DNA of 64,000 nt from JAIBDK01 sp965261915 (GTDB taxonomy: Bacteria; Pseudomonadota; Gammaproteobacteria; Arenicellales; Poriferihabitantaceae). Of the stretch, positions 26,370 to 34,885 are shown in pieces. The notes under the pieces were generated by a model. It was given only the letters and a program-made list of their open reading frames with translations. It searched no databases and was not told the DNA's origin. The position numbers and the translations under genes are program-made. The first letter of the stretch is position 1. Each line of letters begins with the position of its first letter. The stretch covers positions 1 to 64,000 of the forward strand of contig CBDHDW010000011.1 of assembly GCA_965261915.1 (NCBI GenBank), written 5' to 3'.

Positions 26370-28951
26370 GGGGTGGTTTCCTCTTGCGTGTTGGGCGTCA
26401 GGTAGGTCCGGGCGATGATCCGGGCGACATCGTCTTTCCAGAAGTCCGGATTTTTGGCGTAAAGTTCGCCGGCGCGTTTGCTGTCGGGGGCGTCTGTGTT
26501 GCCCAGGATGGACAGCGCCACCGGGCCGAGCAGAAAATCCACCACCCTTTGCCCGTCGGGTTTGACCAGGTAATAATCCTGTTTCGGCGTGATGGATGAA
26601 ATCAGATCAATCTGGGTGTCATTCACCCCAAGGGCGCGGTATTGGTTGCGGGCCTCATCGGTTTTGGCAGCCGGGTTGGGCAGGAATATCTTTGTCTTGC
26701 AGCTTTCCAACAGTACCGGGGTGATGTCCGAGCCGGTCAGGTCGGAAATACTCTGGGTGGCCAAAACCACCGCCACGTTGGACTTACGGGCTTCCTTGAG
26801 CCAACCGCGAATGCGTTCGACAAAGATCGGATGCCGCAGGAAGGACCAGGCCTCGTCAAGAATGAGCAAGGTGGGTCTGCCATCAAAACGTTGCTCCAAC
26901 TCGGCAAAGATGTAATCCAGCGCCAGTACGGCCACAGATTTGCTTTGTTCAAACAAATCATGGGTTTCAAAGACGGTCAGATCCGACCAGGACAGATCGC
27001 CATGATCCTGATTGAGAATGCCGCTCCCGTCATCGCCCTCAATGGCCCGAATTGCGTCGCGCAGCTCCGGGTCCTGCACATAGCCGCGTAAATCCGCCAG
27101 CGACATACGATTGGCGGGTTCATCCGCCTTGGCGCCGCCAGTCGTGGCGGATGAACCTGTCGTGGCAGATGAACCTGTCGTGGCGGATGACCCCGCCTTG
27201 GCGGATGAACCTGTCTTGGCGGATGAACCTGTCTTGAGAGCGTTCTCGATTGCCTCACGGATGTCGGTGCGCCGCGCGGGGGTGAGTTCCACATCCGCCT
27301 GGCGCACCAGTTCATGGACCCAGTTAATGCCCCAGTCGCGGCCGAGCGTGGACAGATGTGCCATCGGCGCAATGCCGGTGTTAAAACCGTCCGCAGTTTC
27401 CGCTGCCGCGCCAAAGGTGGTGAAGCGGCCGCCAAGGGCGTAAGTGGCATGCTGTGAGGAGCGGCGCTTGTCAAAGAACACAACCTGTGCGCCGTTGTAT
27501 TTGAGGAATTGCGCCGCCATCAATCCCAAGAGGACCGATTTCCCCGCCCCGGTCGGGCCGAATATCAATGTATGGCCCACATCGTCGTGGTGCAGGTTAA
27601 AGTGAAACAATTCGCCGGTCTGTCCGCGGGCTGGCAGCAGTGCCGGTGAATTGGCGGGAAACAGCGGCGAGGGGTTGACCTCTTCGCCTTTCCAGACGGT
27701 GCGCAGTGGTATGAGTTCGACAAGGTTCGCGCTGGACATCAGCACCTCGCGCGGATTGCGGTGCGCATGTCCGGGCAGGCTGCCAAGATAGGTTTCCAGC
27801 GCGCCCTGTCGTTCCAGGCGGGCTTCAAAGCCTGCATCGAGAAAACATGTGGTGACGGTTTCCACCTGTTCTGCTAGTGCCTCAAACCCTGTGGTGTCAA
27901 AGCCCGTAGTATCTGTGGCAGATTGTCTGTCCTGCGGCGGATGCGCGGCACCAGGGGCTGCGAACAGGATCAGGACGCTGGCGAAATGCCCGTATCCGGT
28001 ATCGCCGCGTCCGAGGTCAATGATCACCTCGTCGGCTTCCTGCGCCATCAGATCGGCATGGGCATCACGCTCGCCGCCGCCGCCCTCTGCGAGTTGCGCG
28101 GTGATGTCGGTGCCGCGCTGCCGCCAGAACCGGCGCAGCCGGTGCACCTCGCTGCGGGCCTGGTGCGGGGCCAGCGGTGCGTAGCGGGTCACCCACTGGT
28201 ATTCGAAATCCAGGGTTTCCAGAGTTTGCAGTGTGCCGCGTCCAAATTCGACCGGAAAGCCGTCCAGGCTGATGATGGCGGCGGCACGACCGTCAATGTG
28301 GCAGAGGGTGTTCAGGCTGGATTGCGCAAAATCGACCCCCAGTACCCGGTCCAGATAAACCCCTTGCGTGTGTTCGGGCACCCGCAAGCGGCGTTGCCGT
28401 CCGCTCAGGAGACCCGCCAGAAATCCGGCCAGCGCATCAAAGTGTTGCTGGCTGTTGTCCGGATCGCTTGACGATGTTCCGCCCAGACGGGCGAGGTCCA
28501 GAACGCTGCCAAGCCGGGTTTCGACGAGGCGGCATTGTTTGGCAAACATCGCCAGGCTTTCCTCTGCCGCCAGGAACGGATCGGCGGGTTTGAATTGATA
28601 GACAATATGGATGTCGTTTCGAAACAGCGCCGCATCGGATGAGAGAATAAGCCGGGTTTCTTCTTCCAGCAGTTCCAGGGCGGGCGGTTTTGCCCGGGTT
28701 GTGTCGGGCGTAAGTTCGCCCAAAGCCCGGCGGTTGAAAACCACCCAGAAGGCGCTGTCCTCGCGAAACCCGCCAAACCCGCGCCCGAGCCGGGCCATGG
28801 CGGCATCGAGCACTTCGGGCTCCAGACTTTCGGTGTCCAGCCCGTTCAGATGCCAGCCGGCGAGAAACGCCCCGTCCTTGCAGCCGATAACACCGGGGGC
28901 CAGTATCTGCTCCCAGTTCAGAACGTCGGAAAATTCCGAGGGTTTGTTCAC
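26366..28951 (-). CDS. trbE: TrbE/VirB4-family T4SS ATPase
   Basis: An 861-residue VirB4-type ATPase that energises assembly and substrate transfer. Walker A is GPTGAGKS near residue 465 and Walker B is LLILDEAWSF near residue 695. The GTG at 28951 is preferred because it overlaps the trbH stop as GTGA; an ATG seven codons upstream is possible. Between the nucleotide-binding motifs the protein carries five tandem six-residue repeats of the GSSA(K/T)TG type, encoded by an 18-bp minisatellite, which relatives should lack. There is no fused VirB3 domain. Confidence 0.9.
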   Translation of the reverse strand: MNKPSEFSDVLNWEQILAPGVIGCKDGAFLAGWHLNGLDTESLEPEVLDAAMARLGRGFGGFREDSAFWVVFNRRALGELTPDTTRAKPPALELLEEETRLILSSDAALFRNDIHIVYQFKPADPFLAAEESLAMFAKQCRLVETRLGSVLDLARLGGTSSSDPDNSQQHFDALAGFLAGLLSGRQRRLRVPEHTQGVYLDRVLGVDFAQSSLNTLCHIDGRAAAIISLDGFPVEFGRGTLQTLETLDFEYQWVTRYAPLAPHQARSEVHRLRRFWRQRGTDITAQLAEGGGGERDAHADLMAQEADEVIIDLGRGDTGYGHFASVLILFAAPGAAHPPQDRQSATDTTGFDTTGFEALAEQVETVTTCFLDAGFEARLERQGALETYLGSLPGHAHRNPREVLMSSANLVELIPLRTVWKGEEVNPSPLFPANSPALLPARGQTGELFHFNLHHDDVGHTLIFGPTGAGKSVLLGLMAAQFLKYNGAQVVFFDKRRSSQHATYALGGRFTTFGAAAETADGFNTGIAPMAHLSTLGRDWGINWVHELVRQADVELTPARRTDIREAIENALKTGSSAKTGSSAKAGSSATTGSSATTGSSATTGGAKADEPANRMSLADLRGYVQDPELRDAIRAIEGDDGSGILNQDHGDLSWSDLTVFETHDLFEQSKSVAVLALDYIFAELEQRFDGRPTLLILDEAWSFLRHPIFVERIRGWLKEARKSNVAVVLATQSISDLTGSDITPVLLESCKTKIFLPNPAAKTDEARNQYRALGVNDTQIDLISSITPKQDYYLVKPDGQRVVDFLLGPVALSILGNTDAPDSKRAGELYAKNPDFWKDDVARIIARTYLTPNTQEETTP
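27149..27238 (-). repeat. 18-bp minisatellite, five copies, in frame inside trbE
   Basis: Units start at 27149, 27167, 27185, 27203 and 27221, each 18 bp, with a consensus beginning ggatgaacctgtc. Because the period is a multiple of three, copy-number change lengthens or shortens TrbE by six residues without breaking the frame. Confidence 0.9.
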
Positions 28952-29619
28952 CGGACATCCCCTCCGGACCACGGGACCGCATAGGGATCCGGGTGCCGTC
29001 GGCCAGATATTGCCCGGCGCTGATACGGGGCGCTGAGGGCCCCGATGGAGGGTGCCGAGACCGGATAGACGCCGGTTTCGGCCAGGCGGTAGCGCCGCGC
29101 GATATGCAGCGTGCCGGCCACGGTTGCTACCGCCTCTATGATGCCGTCCCCGGTCGGGGTGAGGGCGACATCGAAGCCGGGTTGGTTGCGCCTGCCGCGT
29201 GTTGCACGGGCGGCCTCGTCGACGGCAAAGCCGCTCAGACGCAGGTAATGCAGGGCGCGGGTTTCGCAGGGATTGCCGCGCCGCGGTGCGATGATCACGG
29301 TTTCGCGCAAGGAGATGTTCCGGTGGATCAGCCGCGCAAGATCATAGGCAATCGCACAGTTTTGCGCCGGGGTGATCTGCGCACGGCTTGCCGGATCGCC
29401 CGGCGGGATGGGCAGGCTACAGCCAGCAAGAGCGACGGTTATGAGGACGGGCAGACAGTGGGCAAAGCGCAGACGGGCGGCCGGATGGGCGCAAGCCGCG
29501 CGCATCAATGACATCAAGCGTGCGGTCATCAGGGCGGAGGCCAGACGGGTGATTGCCAGACGGGGCGTCCGCGATACAGCTGAACGCAGGATTGCTGAAC
29601 GAAAAACCGGCACAGGCAT
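28948..29619 (-). CDS. trbH: TrbH/VirB7-like lipoprotein of the T4SS
   Basis: A 223-residue lipoprotein candidate with a lipobox L-A-G-C near residue 67 after a hydrophobic segment. In the trb order it lies between trbG and trbE, where a lipoprotein stabilising the TrbG/TrbI core is expected. The start at 29619 overlaps the trbG stop (TAATG). The leader before the lipobox is unusually long and begins with an arginine-rich stretch. The DNA coding it contains, on the opposite strand, a ~25-bp match to the TraA-like helicase C-terminal coding region (8784-8808). Confidence 0.65.
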   Translation of the reverse strand: MPVPVFRSAILRSAVSRTPRLAITRLASALMTARLMSLMRAACAHPAARLRFAHCLPVLITVALAGCSLPIPPGDPASRAQITPAQNCAIAYDLARLIHRNISLRETVIIAPRRGNPCETRALHYLRLSGFAVDEAARATRGRRNQPGFDVALTPTGDGIIEAVATVAGTLHIARRYRLAETGVYPVSAPSIGALSAPYQRRAISGRRHPDPYAVPWSGGDVR

Positions 29620-30974
29620 TACGATCCCCTCCTGATCCGGATGCGCTTGCGACCGTCTTGCAGCACAAAATCGCGCAACACCCGGTCAATGATGAACCGG
29701 GTGCCGTTCTGGCCCACGCGGTAGTTGAATGCCTTGTTGTCCGCGCCCGCCCCGCCAATAACCACCGGCAGGTCGCCCCGGTAGCGGCCGGGCAGATCAA
29801 CATAGGTTTTGCGCCCGTCATTGTAGACCCGCAGCGGCTTGAACGCTGCTGTCCCCCGGATGCTGTAGTTGAAATCCAGCTCGCGGGCCGGCACCTTGCC
29901 GCGCGTTGTGCTGACCCCGCTGCGGGCAATGGCGGATGTGCGGCGGGTGTGGGCGGCGGCACGGGCCGCACGTTTGGCCGCACTGCGCGCTGCGATCTCT
30001 GCGGTCATGGTGCGGGCGCGGGTATCGGGATAGTCAAACGACAGAATATAGGTGCTGCGCAGCAGATCCTTCACCAGATTAACCACATAGACCCGCCGAT
30101 CGGTCAGAACGACGAAATTGCTGCGCGCGGCGGCATCCTCGCTGGGCTTGAAGGCAAAATAGGTTTGCGAGACCGGCGCGTCGCGATGGCGCAGTTCAAC
30201 CCGCCAGCGGGCCGGATCGGCCTGCACCGGCGTATCGAGCACCTCCTCGCCGGCTTCCAGCTCCATCAGACACACCATGCCGGGCTGGCAAACCAGGGTC
30301 GGGATGGATGCGCCAAACACATGCACCACCCGACCGGCCCTGCCGGGCGTGACAATTCCGGTGCGCGCGTCCCAAACCTCTGCGGCGGCCCGGGTGTTAT
30401 CGGCCTGGCCGCTATTGCCAGTTTGGGCGGGGGCTGTTATTCGGGCTGCGGCAGCGCCGTTCATACGGCTCTGTCCGGCGGGGGAGGACGCTTGGGGAAT
30501 CGCCATGGTTCCGCCTGTTGTCCCCTCCCCTTCCACATCTTGTCCGTTGACGCCTGCGGCTGTGGAAAGGACAGTGCTTTGGGAGAAAGCACTGTCCGAA
30601 GGGGTGTTCGGGGCATCCGGTTGTTCAGCGCCAGGCGTTTCACCATCCGGTGTGTTTTTGGAGCCTGTTACGGGTTTGGAGGTCTGCGCGGATGTGTCCG
30701 TTGCGACACTGGTGGATCCAGTCTTTGCGCCGGTCTTTGCGCCTGTATCTGTCGCTGTGGCGGCGGTGTCAGCCGCGCCCTGATCCGCTTGTGCGTCCCT
30801 GTTTTTGGTGGCCGTCTGAACGGCAGTCTGATCCGGGGAGTTGTCTGTTGTCCCTGCCTGTGCTGTTTCTTCAAGCCCGAATACCTCGGAGAGCATATCG
30901 GTGCCTTCTTCGGCCAGCGCACTCCGGGGCGCAAGCAGGAGTGCAAGGATGACGGTTGCGGCCGATATGCGCAT
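29619..30974 (-). CDS. trbG: TrbG/VirB9-family T4SS protein with long low-complexity linker
   Basis: A VirB9/CagX-like periplasmic protein of 451 residues. The start at 30974 gives a clean signal peptide ending S-A-L-A before E-E. An in-frame ATG at 31034, overlapping trbC, is an alternative. Residues ~25-160 are rich in T, A, D and Q and look disordered. The C-terminal ~250 residues are the TrbG domain, with Y-I-L-S-F-D-Y-P-D near its centre and a terminal R-F-I-I-D-R-V-L segment that forms the C-terminal sandwich contacting VirB10 and VirB7. The linker is far longer than in RP4 TrbG. Confidence 0.85.
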   Translation of the reverse strand: MRISAATVILALLLAPRSALAEEGTDMLSEVFGLEETAQAGTTDNSPDQTAVQTATKNRDAQADQGAADTAATATDTGAKTGAKTGSTSVATDTSAQTSKPVTGSKNTPDGETPGAEQPDAPNTPSDSAFSQSTVLSTAAGVNGQDVEGEGTTGGTMAIPQASSPAGQSRMNGAAAARITAPAQTGNSGQADNTRAAAEVWDARTGIVTPGRAGRVVHVFGASIPTLVCQPGMVCLMELEAGEEVLDTPVQADPARWRVELRHRDAPVSQTYFAFKPSEDAAARSNFVVLTDRRVYVVNLVKDLLRSTYILSFDYPDTRARTMTAEIAARSAAKRAARAAAHTRRTSAIARSGVSTTRGKVPARELDFNYSIRGTAAFKPLRVYNDGRKTYVDLPGRYRGDLPVVIGGAGADNKAFNYRVGQNGTRFIIDRVLRDFVLQDGRKRIRIRRGS

Positions 30975-31020
30975 CACCGGGAAGCTGTCAACCCGACAAG
31001 GCGTGGCACGACCCGGGGTT

Positions 31021-31383
31021 TTACCGCTCCACATGCTGCACCTGTTCTGATGGCGTGATCATTGCACCCTCGGTTCCGCCAAACAGGCTGGTCACAACGG
31101 CTGTGGCACCGATGACGAGGCCAACGCCAAGAAGCATCATCGGAATACGCCGGGCAAAGCCGCCAAAATCATTGCCGGCTGCCAGCATGAACCCGGCCAC
31201 AACGATCAGAATAATGGCGATGAAATAGCTGAACGGCCCGGTGATGAAACCAGTGAATTTCTCGAACGGTGAGTTGCCGCCAAAGATGTCGGTCGAGGCG
31301 GCGAGAACCGGATCGCTGAAGAAAACTACAGCAACGCCGCTCAGGGCGATGAAGCTGGCAAAACGGGGTAAGGTCTTAAACAT
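31021..31383 (-). CDS. trbC: TrbC/VirB2-family pilin
   Basis: A 120-residue VirB2-like conjugative pilin precursor. It has a signal-peptide-like N terminus (ending near V-L-A-A-S) and two hydrophobic helices at about 48-70 and 80-105, the standard VirB2 hairpin. It would be processed by the TraF-like peptidase (14064-14567). It overlaps the trbB stop by 8 bp. The C terminus is polar and ends Q-V-E-R-like, with no long tail. Confidence 0.85.
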   Translation of the reverse strand: MFKTLPRFASFIALSGVAVVFFSDPVLAASTDIFGGNSPFEKFTGFITGPFSYFIAIILIVVAGFMLAAGNDFGGFARRIPMMLLGVGLVIGATAVVTSLFGGTEGAMITPSEQVQHVER

Positions 31384-32281
31384 GGGTGGTCTCCAATGAT
31401 GGGGGTTGGCCGGGGGTTTCTGTGCGCCGGGCTATTTGGGTGATACGTGGGCACTCTGTGCCGCGCGCGACAAAGAGCACCATATCGAGTGCCGACAGGA
31501 TGAAATCGCTCTGGTCTGTCGGGCTGACTTCACCGCATAAAATCCGCATGCGGTTCAGAACATCCCCTGCGGAATTGGCGTGGATCGTGGTGATCCCGCC
31601 CGGATGGCCGGTGTTCCAGGCTTTCAGCAGGGTCATCAGCACCGGGCCGGTGCGCACCTCGCCCAGCACAATCCGGGTGGGGGCAAAGCGCAGTGACGAG
31701 GCCAAAAGCCGATCGAGGCTCACATCTTCTGCGGTGCGAAACTGGGCGCAATTGGCCAGACCGGTCTGGATTTCCGGTGTATCTTCGAGGATCAACACGC
31801 GTGTATCCGGCGCGCAGTCGCAGAGATAAGCCAGGCAGCTGTTGGCCAGTGTGGTTTTGCCCGATCCGGTGGATCCGGCCAGAACGATGTTTTTGCGCGC
31901 CGCAATGGCCGCTTCAATCTCGTCTTTCAACGCCGTATCCGGTGCGAACTCTGCCAATGGCACGATCTGTTCCCGATGCCGCCGGATTGAAAATGCCGGA
32001 CCGTCCGCAAGCGGTGGTAGCAAGGCCTCGATCCGGTGCGCCGTGCCGGGGATCCGGCCAGACCAGATCGGGCTGCTGCGCGCGATCACCGCGTTCGACG
32101 CCGAGGCACAGTTGCGGATGAAGCGTTCGGCAAAGGCCGGCGGCATCGTGCCGCAAGCTTTTGGCGGTTGCCCGAAATACTCCACGAATACCGCGCCATC
32201 GGGGTTCAGGGAAATCTCCACAACCCGGTTGTCCGCGAGATAGGGATAATGCCAACCAAGCAGGCGCGGCAAATCAATCAT
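31376..32281 (-). CDS. trbB: TrbB/VirB11-family traffic ATPase
   Basis: A 301-residue hexameric ATPase of the VirB11 type. Walker A is GSTGSGKT near residue 136. The Asp box I-L-E-D-T-P-E, the R-x-x-P-x-R-I-V-L-G-E-V-R Walker B region and the G-H-P-G-G-I-T-T-I-H-A-N motif are all present. The start at 32281 is preferred because it begins the conserved region and overlaps the upstream small gene by 8 bp; the frame is open further upstream. It heads the classical trb gene series. Confidence 0.92.
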   Translation of the reverse strand: MIDLPRLLGWHYPYLADNRVVEISLNPDGAVFVEYFGQPPKACGTMPPAFAERFIRNCASASNAVIARSSPIWSGRIPGTAHRIEALLPPLADGPAFSIRRHREQIVPLAEFAPDTALKDEIEAAIAARKNIVLAGSTGSGKTTLANSCLAYLCDCAPDTRVLILEDTPEIQTGLANCAQFRTAEDVSLDRLLASSLRFAPTRIVLGEVRTGPVLMTLLKAWNTGHPGGITTIHANSAGDVLNRMRILCGEVSPTDQSDFILSALDMVLFVARGTECPRITQIARRTETPGQPPSLETTHV

Positions 32282-32609
32282 GGCTGGTCTCCTCGGCGTT
32301 ATTGTCTGTGGTGCTGGGCACAGTTTTTTCTGCGGATGGGCGTTGACGCAACGGGAATACGGTGTGCCGCATCTGTGGACCCGTATTGGCAGGGTCATTT
32401 GCCCTGGCGCGCTCATCAGCCTCTGTCGCGCCGGAGCCTTGGGCGAAAGCCAGGAACTCTGTTGCATCCACTGGAAAATCAAGTGCGATGTCATAAATCA
32501 CCTCGCCGGTTTTCATTTGGCGGATGGCAGACATCTGGCCCACCCGTGGGTAGGTCCACACTCCATCAGCGATGCGGATGGGAACGGTGATAGTGTATTG
32601 CTCAGGCAT
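32274..32609 (-). CDS. Hypothetical protein, paralog of the 33674-33946 product
   Basis: A 111-residue protein of unknown family starting MPEQYTITVPIRI. The first ~60 residues closely match the 33674-33946 product (W-T-Y-P-R-V-G-x-M-S-A and Y-D-I-x-L-D-F-P), while the C-terminal halves differ in length. It overlaps trbB by 8 bp and the DUF2726 gene by 8 bp, so it belongs to the operon. The predicted fold is beta-rich. No function can be given. Confidence 0.6.
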   Translation of the reverse strand: MPEQYTITVPIRIADGVWTYPRVGQMSAIRQMKTGEVIYDIALDFPVDATEFLAFAQGSGATEADERARANDPANTGPQMRHTVFPLRQRPSAEKTVPSTTDNNAEETSHD

Positions 32610-33201
32610 GGTGGTATCCTTTCTTATGAGAGGTCGCTGGCCGGCAGGGCATATGTTTATATGCCCGAGAGGCGATCAGGGCCCGGATTTTGGCCATCAC
32701 CGCAGTCTCTTGTTCGCTGCGGCTGACTTCCAGCAAAGGGATGCTGGCCGCGTTCAAGGCACTGCGTTTGATCCGGTCGGCATCGCGCGCCTTGCGTGCA
32801 GATTTCGAGGTGCTGCCGAAATGCCCGGAGCCTTGCAATTCGACAACAAGTGCCACCCGATGATCGTCCGTGATCACCACAAAATCCGCGCGGCGGCTGT
32901 TCATACGGGCGAATTTGCTGAATTTGGAGCAGCTGAGAAACTCGCCGTAGCTGACTTGTGGGCAGACACGCGCGTTTGGCCCCCAAATCCGGGGCACCAC
33001 ACGGTCCAGAAGCGTCAGCAAACGCCCTTCGCCTTTATTGAGCAGGGGTCTTTGTTTGAACGGGGGACCTGAACCCAGGGAGCCACCCCAACGGCGACTG
33101 CGCGATGCGTGCCGTTTGTCGGGGAAGACATAAAAAAGCAATCCACAAATCCAGAGCAGGAAGATCAAGATCAAAATTATCAAACCAGGTGGAAAAGTCA
33201 T
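32602..33201 (-). CDS. Membrane-anchored DUF2726-domain protein, first gene of the transfer operon
   Basis: A 199-residue protein with one N-terminal membrane helix (residues ~5-26) and a cytoplasmic DUF2726 domain, which resembles restriction-endonuclease-like folds. The core shows R-R-A-D-F-V-V-I-T-D near residue 102 and V-A-L-V-V-E-L-Q-G near residue 115, fitting a D...E-x-(Q/K) nuclease-like pattern, with a later R-K-A-R-D-A-D-R-I-K stretch. DUF2726 proteins are common in transfer regions of proteobacterial plasmids. The gene starts the minus-strand operon and is divergent from trbD with a 93-bp gap. Confidence 0.7.
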   Translation of the reverse strand: MTFPPGLIILILIFLLWICGLLFYVFPDKRHASRSRRWGGSLGSGPPFKQRPLLNKGEGRLLTLLDRVVPRIWGPNARVCPQVSYGEFLSCSKFSKFARMNSRRADFVVITDDHRVALVVELQGSGHFGSTSKSARKARDADRIKRSALNAASIPLLEVSRSEQETAVMAKIRALIASRAYKHMPCRPATSHKKGYHHA

Positions 33202-33294
33202 AGAATGGCACCCCGCAGGTCGGTTGCTGCTTTGCCATGGCGGGTTTGTTTGTTACGCTGAGGCAATGAAATCACTATGACATGGAGTATTGAT
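33202..33294. promoter_or_regulatory. Divergent promoter region between the transfer operon and trbD
   Basis: This 93-bp gap separates the first minus-strand transfer gene from plus-strand trbD and must hold promoters for both directions unless they are read through. A GGAG Shine-Dalgarno sequence at about 33284-33287 fits the trbD start at 33295. No confident -35/-10 pair is called. Confidence 0.45.
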
Positions 33295-33615
33295 ATGCCG
33301 CGCATCCATCCGATCCTGACCCAGCCTGATCTGCTTTTTGGCTGTGAGCGCATTCCGGTTGCGTTGCTGGGTGTGTCCAGCCTTATTCTGCTGGTTGCCG
33401 GCTTCGGGATCAGTCTCACCGGCATTATCTGTTGCGCGATCGTGTTTGCCACCGGCTTGAATGTGTTGCAAAAGATCGCCGCGTATGATCCGCTGTTCTT
33501 CAAAATCCTCTGGCGCCGTTTGTATCCGGTCAGAATACCGAACCATCTGCCGGCAAAGGCGGTGTTTATGCGGCCGCTGAAACCGAAAAAACCGGACAAA
33601 CGCAGGGAAAAATGA
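33295..33615 (+). CDS. trbD: TrbD/VirB3-family protein, divergent from the main trb operon
   Basis: A 106-residue VirB3-like inner-membrane protein that works with the VirB4-type ATPase. It starts MPRIHPILTQPDLLFG; the P-x-L-F-G-C-E-R-x-P segment and two adjacent membrane helices (~22-60) followed by a basic tail (L-W-R-R-L-Y-P-V-R) match TrbD. The start at 33295 has a GGAG ribosome-binding site 8 bp upstream; the ATG at 33277 does not. In P-type systems trbD normally lies between trbC and trbE on the same strand. Here it has moved to the opposite strand at the operon head. Confidence 0.82.
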   Translation: MPRIHPILTQPDLLFGCERIPVALLGVSSLILLVAGFGISLTGIICCAIVFATGLNVLQKIAAYDPLFFKILWRRLYPVRIPNHLPAKAVFMRPLKPKKPDKRREK

Positions 33616-33673
33616 GATCCGGGGCGTTGGCGTGGTCTGGCAGCCTGCGTGGTAATGTTGTGCTCAGAGGCCA

Positions 33674-33946
33674 TCACACAGCCTTGCCTGATCGGCGCCC
33701 CGGGAACGGGAATGCGCCAGGCCCCACCTGCGGTCCCGTATTGGCGTGGTCGCCGGTTTTGGCAGGAACCGACCTTTGGGCGAAGGCAACCAGTTCTGTC
33801 GCACCCGTGGGAAAATCAAGTGTGATGTCATAAATTATCTCGCCGGACTTCTCCTGGCGGAGGGCAGACATCTCGCCCACCCGTGGGTAGGTCCACTCTC
33901 CATCAGGGCCGAGGATGGGAACCGTGATTGTGTATTGCTCAGACAT
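33674..33946 (-). CDS. Hypothetical protein, paralog of the 32274-32609 product
   Basis: A 90-residue protein starting MSEQYTITVPILG. It is close to the 32274-32609 product over ~60 residues, and the ribosome-binding regions upstream of both genes are also near-identical, so a whole gene start was duplicated. It lies alone, divergent from the 34054 gene and convergent with trbD. The C terminus is proline/glycine-rich. Function unknown. Confidence 0.6.
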   Translation of the reverse strand: MSEQYTITVPILGPDGEWTYPRVGEMSALRQEKSGEIIYDITLDFPTGATELVAFAQRSVPAKTGDHANTGPQVGPGAFPFPGRRSGKAV

Positions 33947-34053
33947 GGTTGTATCCTTTCTGTTGGCCAGCTCGAGTCAGGGGGTGTGGGATTGAATCTT
34001 CTGGCGTTTCGGGTCGGGTGTGTTTAACTAATGTCAGAAAAGGATATTCAGTT

Positions 34054-34476
34054 ATGGCACAATCGGTCAGCATCGACACTCTGAAAGCATCGGAAACCCT
34101 GCAAGCCGCAGGGCTGGATGCCACATCGGCCAAGGCTGTGGTGGGCGTGATCAGCGAGGCCATCGCCACGACAGCGGCGACCAAACATGATCTGGAGAAG
34201 ACCGAAACCCGGCTGACACAGAATATCAATACAGAGATTGCAGAACTGCGGGCCGAGATGAATATCGGCTTTACCACGCTGGACAAGAAGATCGACGTCC
34301 AGTTTGCCACGTTGGACAAGAAGATCGCCGTCCAGGGGGCGCAGTTGCGCGGCGAGATATCGGACAGCGTCAACAGGATGACACGCAATGTAGCGGGTCT
34401 GATCGGCCTGGCGCTTGGTTTGGCGGCACTCTGGAGCGTCTTCGGCCCCGTCGCGTCAAAAGTGCTGTCTTTGTAA
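34054..34476 (+). CDS. Coiled-coil membrane protein, DUF1640-like
   Basis: A 140-residue protein resembling DUF1640/CCDC90-type proteins: an N-terminal helical part, a long coiled coil at ~45-110 containing two tandem copies of an 11-residue unit (F-x-T-L-D-K-K-I-x-V-Q), and a C-terminal membrane helix at ~117-138. The start at 34054 is chosen because it follows a purine-rich AGGAT site and begins the protein-like part; the frame is open upstream to 33928. Such proteins are frequent as small genes on alphaproteobacterial elements, function unknown. Confidence 0.65.
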   Translation: MAQSVSIDTLKASETLQAAGLDATSAKAVVGVISEAIATTAATKHDLEKTETRLTQNINTEIAELRAEMNIGFTTLDKKIDVQFATLDKKIAVQGAQLRGEISDSVNRMTRNVAGLIGLALGLAALWSVFGPVASKVLSL

Positions 34477-34885
34477 GGCTTTGCACCGCAGGCCTGACCT
34501 GATGCGCGGGTTGGAGTGGCTCTGAACCCGTCATATTGCTGAAGAAAAACAGTCGCTGTCATGGCGCATTCTCCCCGGTGGATTTTCCCGCTTTGCCATT
34601 CAAATCTGCTTCGGTTCCGGCCGGTTTCCGAACGGCTGCGCGCCGGTGCCCGCGTTCGGGCCGGTGCCCGCGTTCGGGCCGGTGGCTGTCGGCGTGGTCC
34701 AGCCTGATGTACGGGGATGGTGTGCTCAGAGGCCATTATGCAGCCCCCATGCGTCGCGCGGTCATGCGTCGTGCGGTCATGCGCAGCGCGGTCATGCGCT
34801 TGTTGTGGCGCGGCGTCCGTGTTTGCACAGATGCCGCGCCTTCCTTTATATTGGAATTTCTAGCAACCATATAAAGGAATTCGCT
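34477..34885. other. Repeat-rich intergenic region, 409 bp
   Basis: Holds two exact 18-bp tandem units (34643-34660 and 34661-34678), a 15-bp tandem array (34748-34792) and the first copy of the 89-bp structured leader (34803-34891). Open frames here are repeat-derived and not protein-like. No other gene seen. Confidence 0.6.
34748..34792. repeat. 15-bp tandem repeat, three units
   Basis: Units at 34748, 34763 and 34778, with consensus catgcg...gcggt and a partial fourth unit from 34793. Each contains CAT (ATG on the minus strand). The core gcggtcatgc is shared with the array at 36626-36685, so the two arrays are related. Confidence 0.8.

Noticed and set aside
27149..27238. Possible CRISPR-like array
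   Set aside because: Units are 18 bp, directly adjacent without spacers and in frame in trbE; it is a minisatellite.
33198..33677. Minus-strand frame of 159 codons over trbD
   Set aside because: The plus-strand VirB3-like protein has membrane helices, family motifs and a ribosome-binding site; the minus frame has none.
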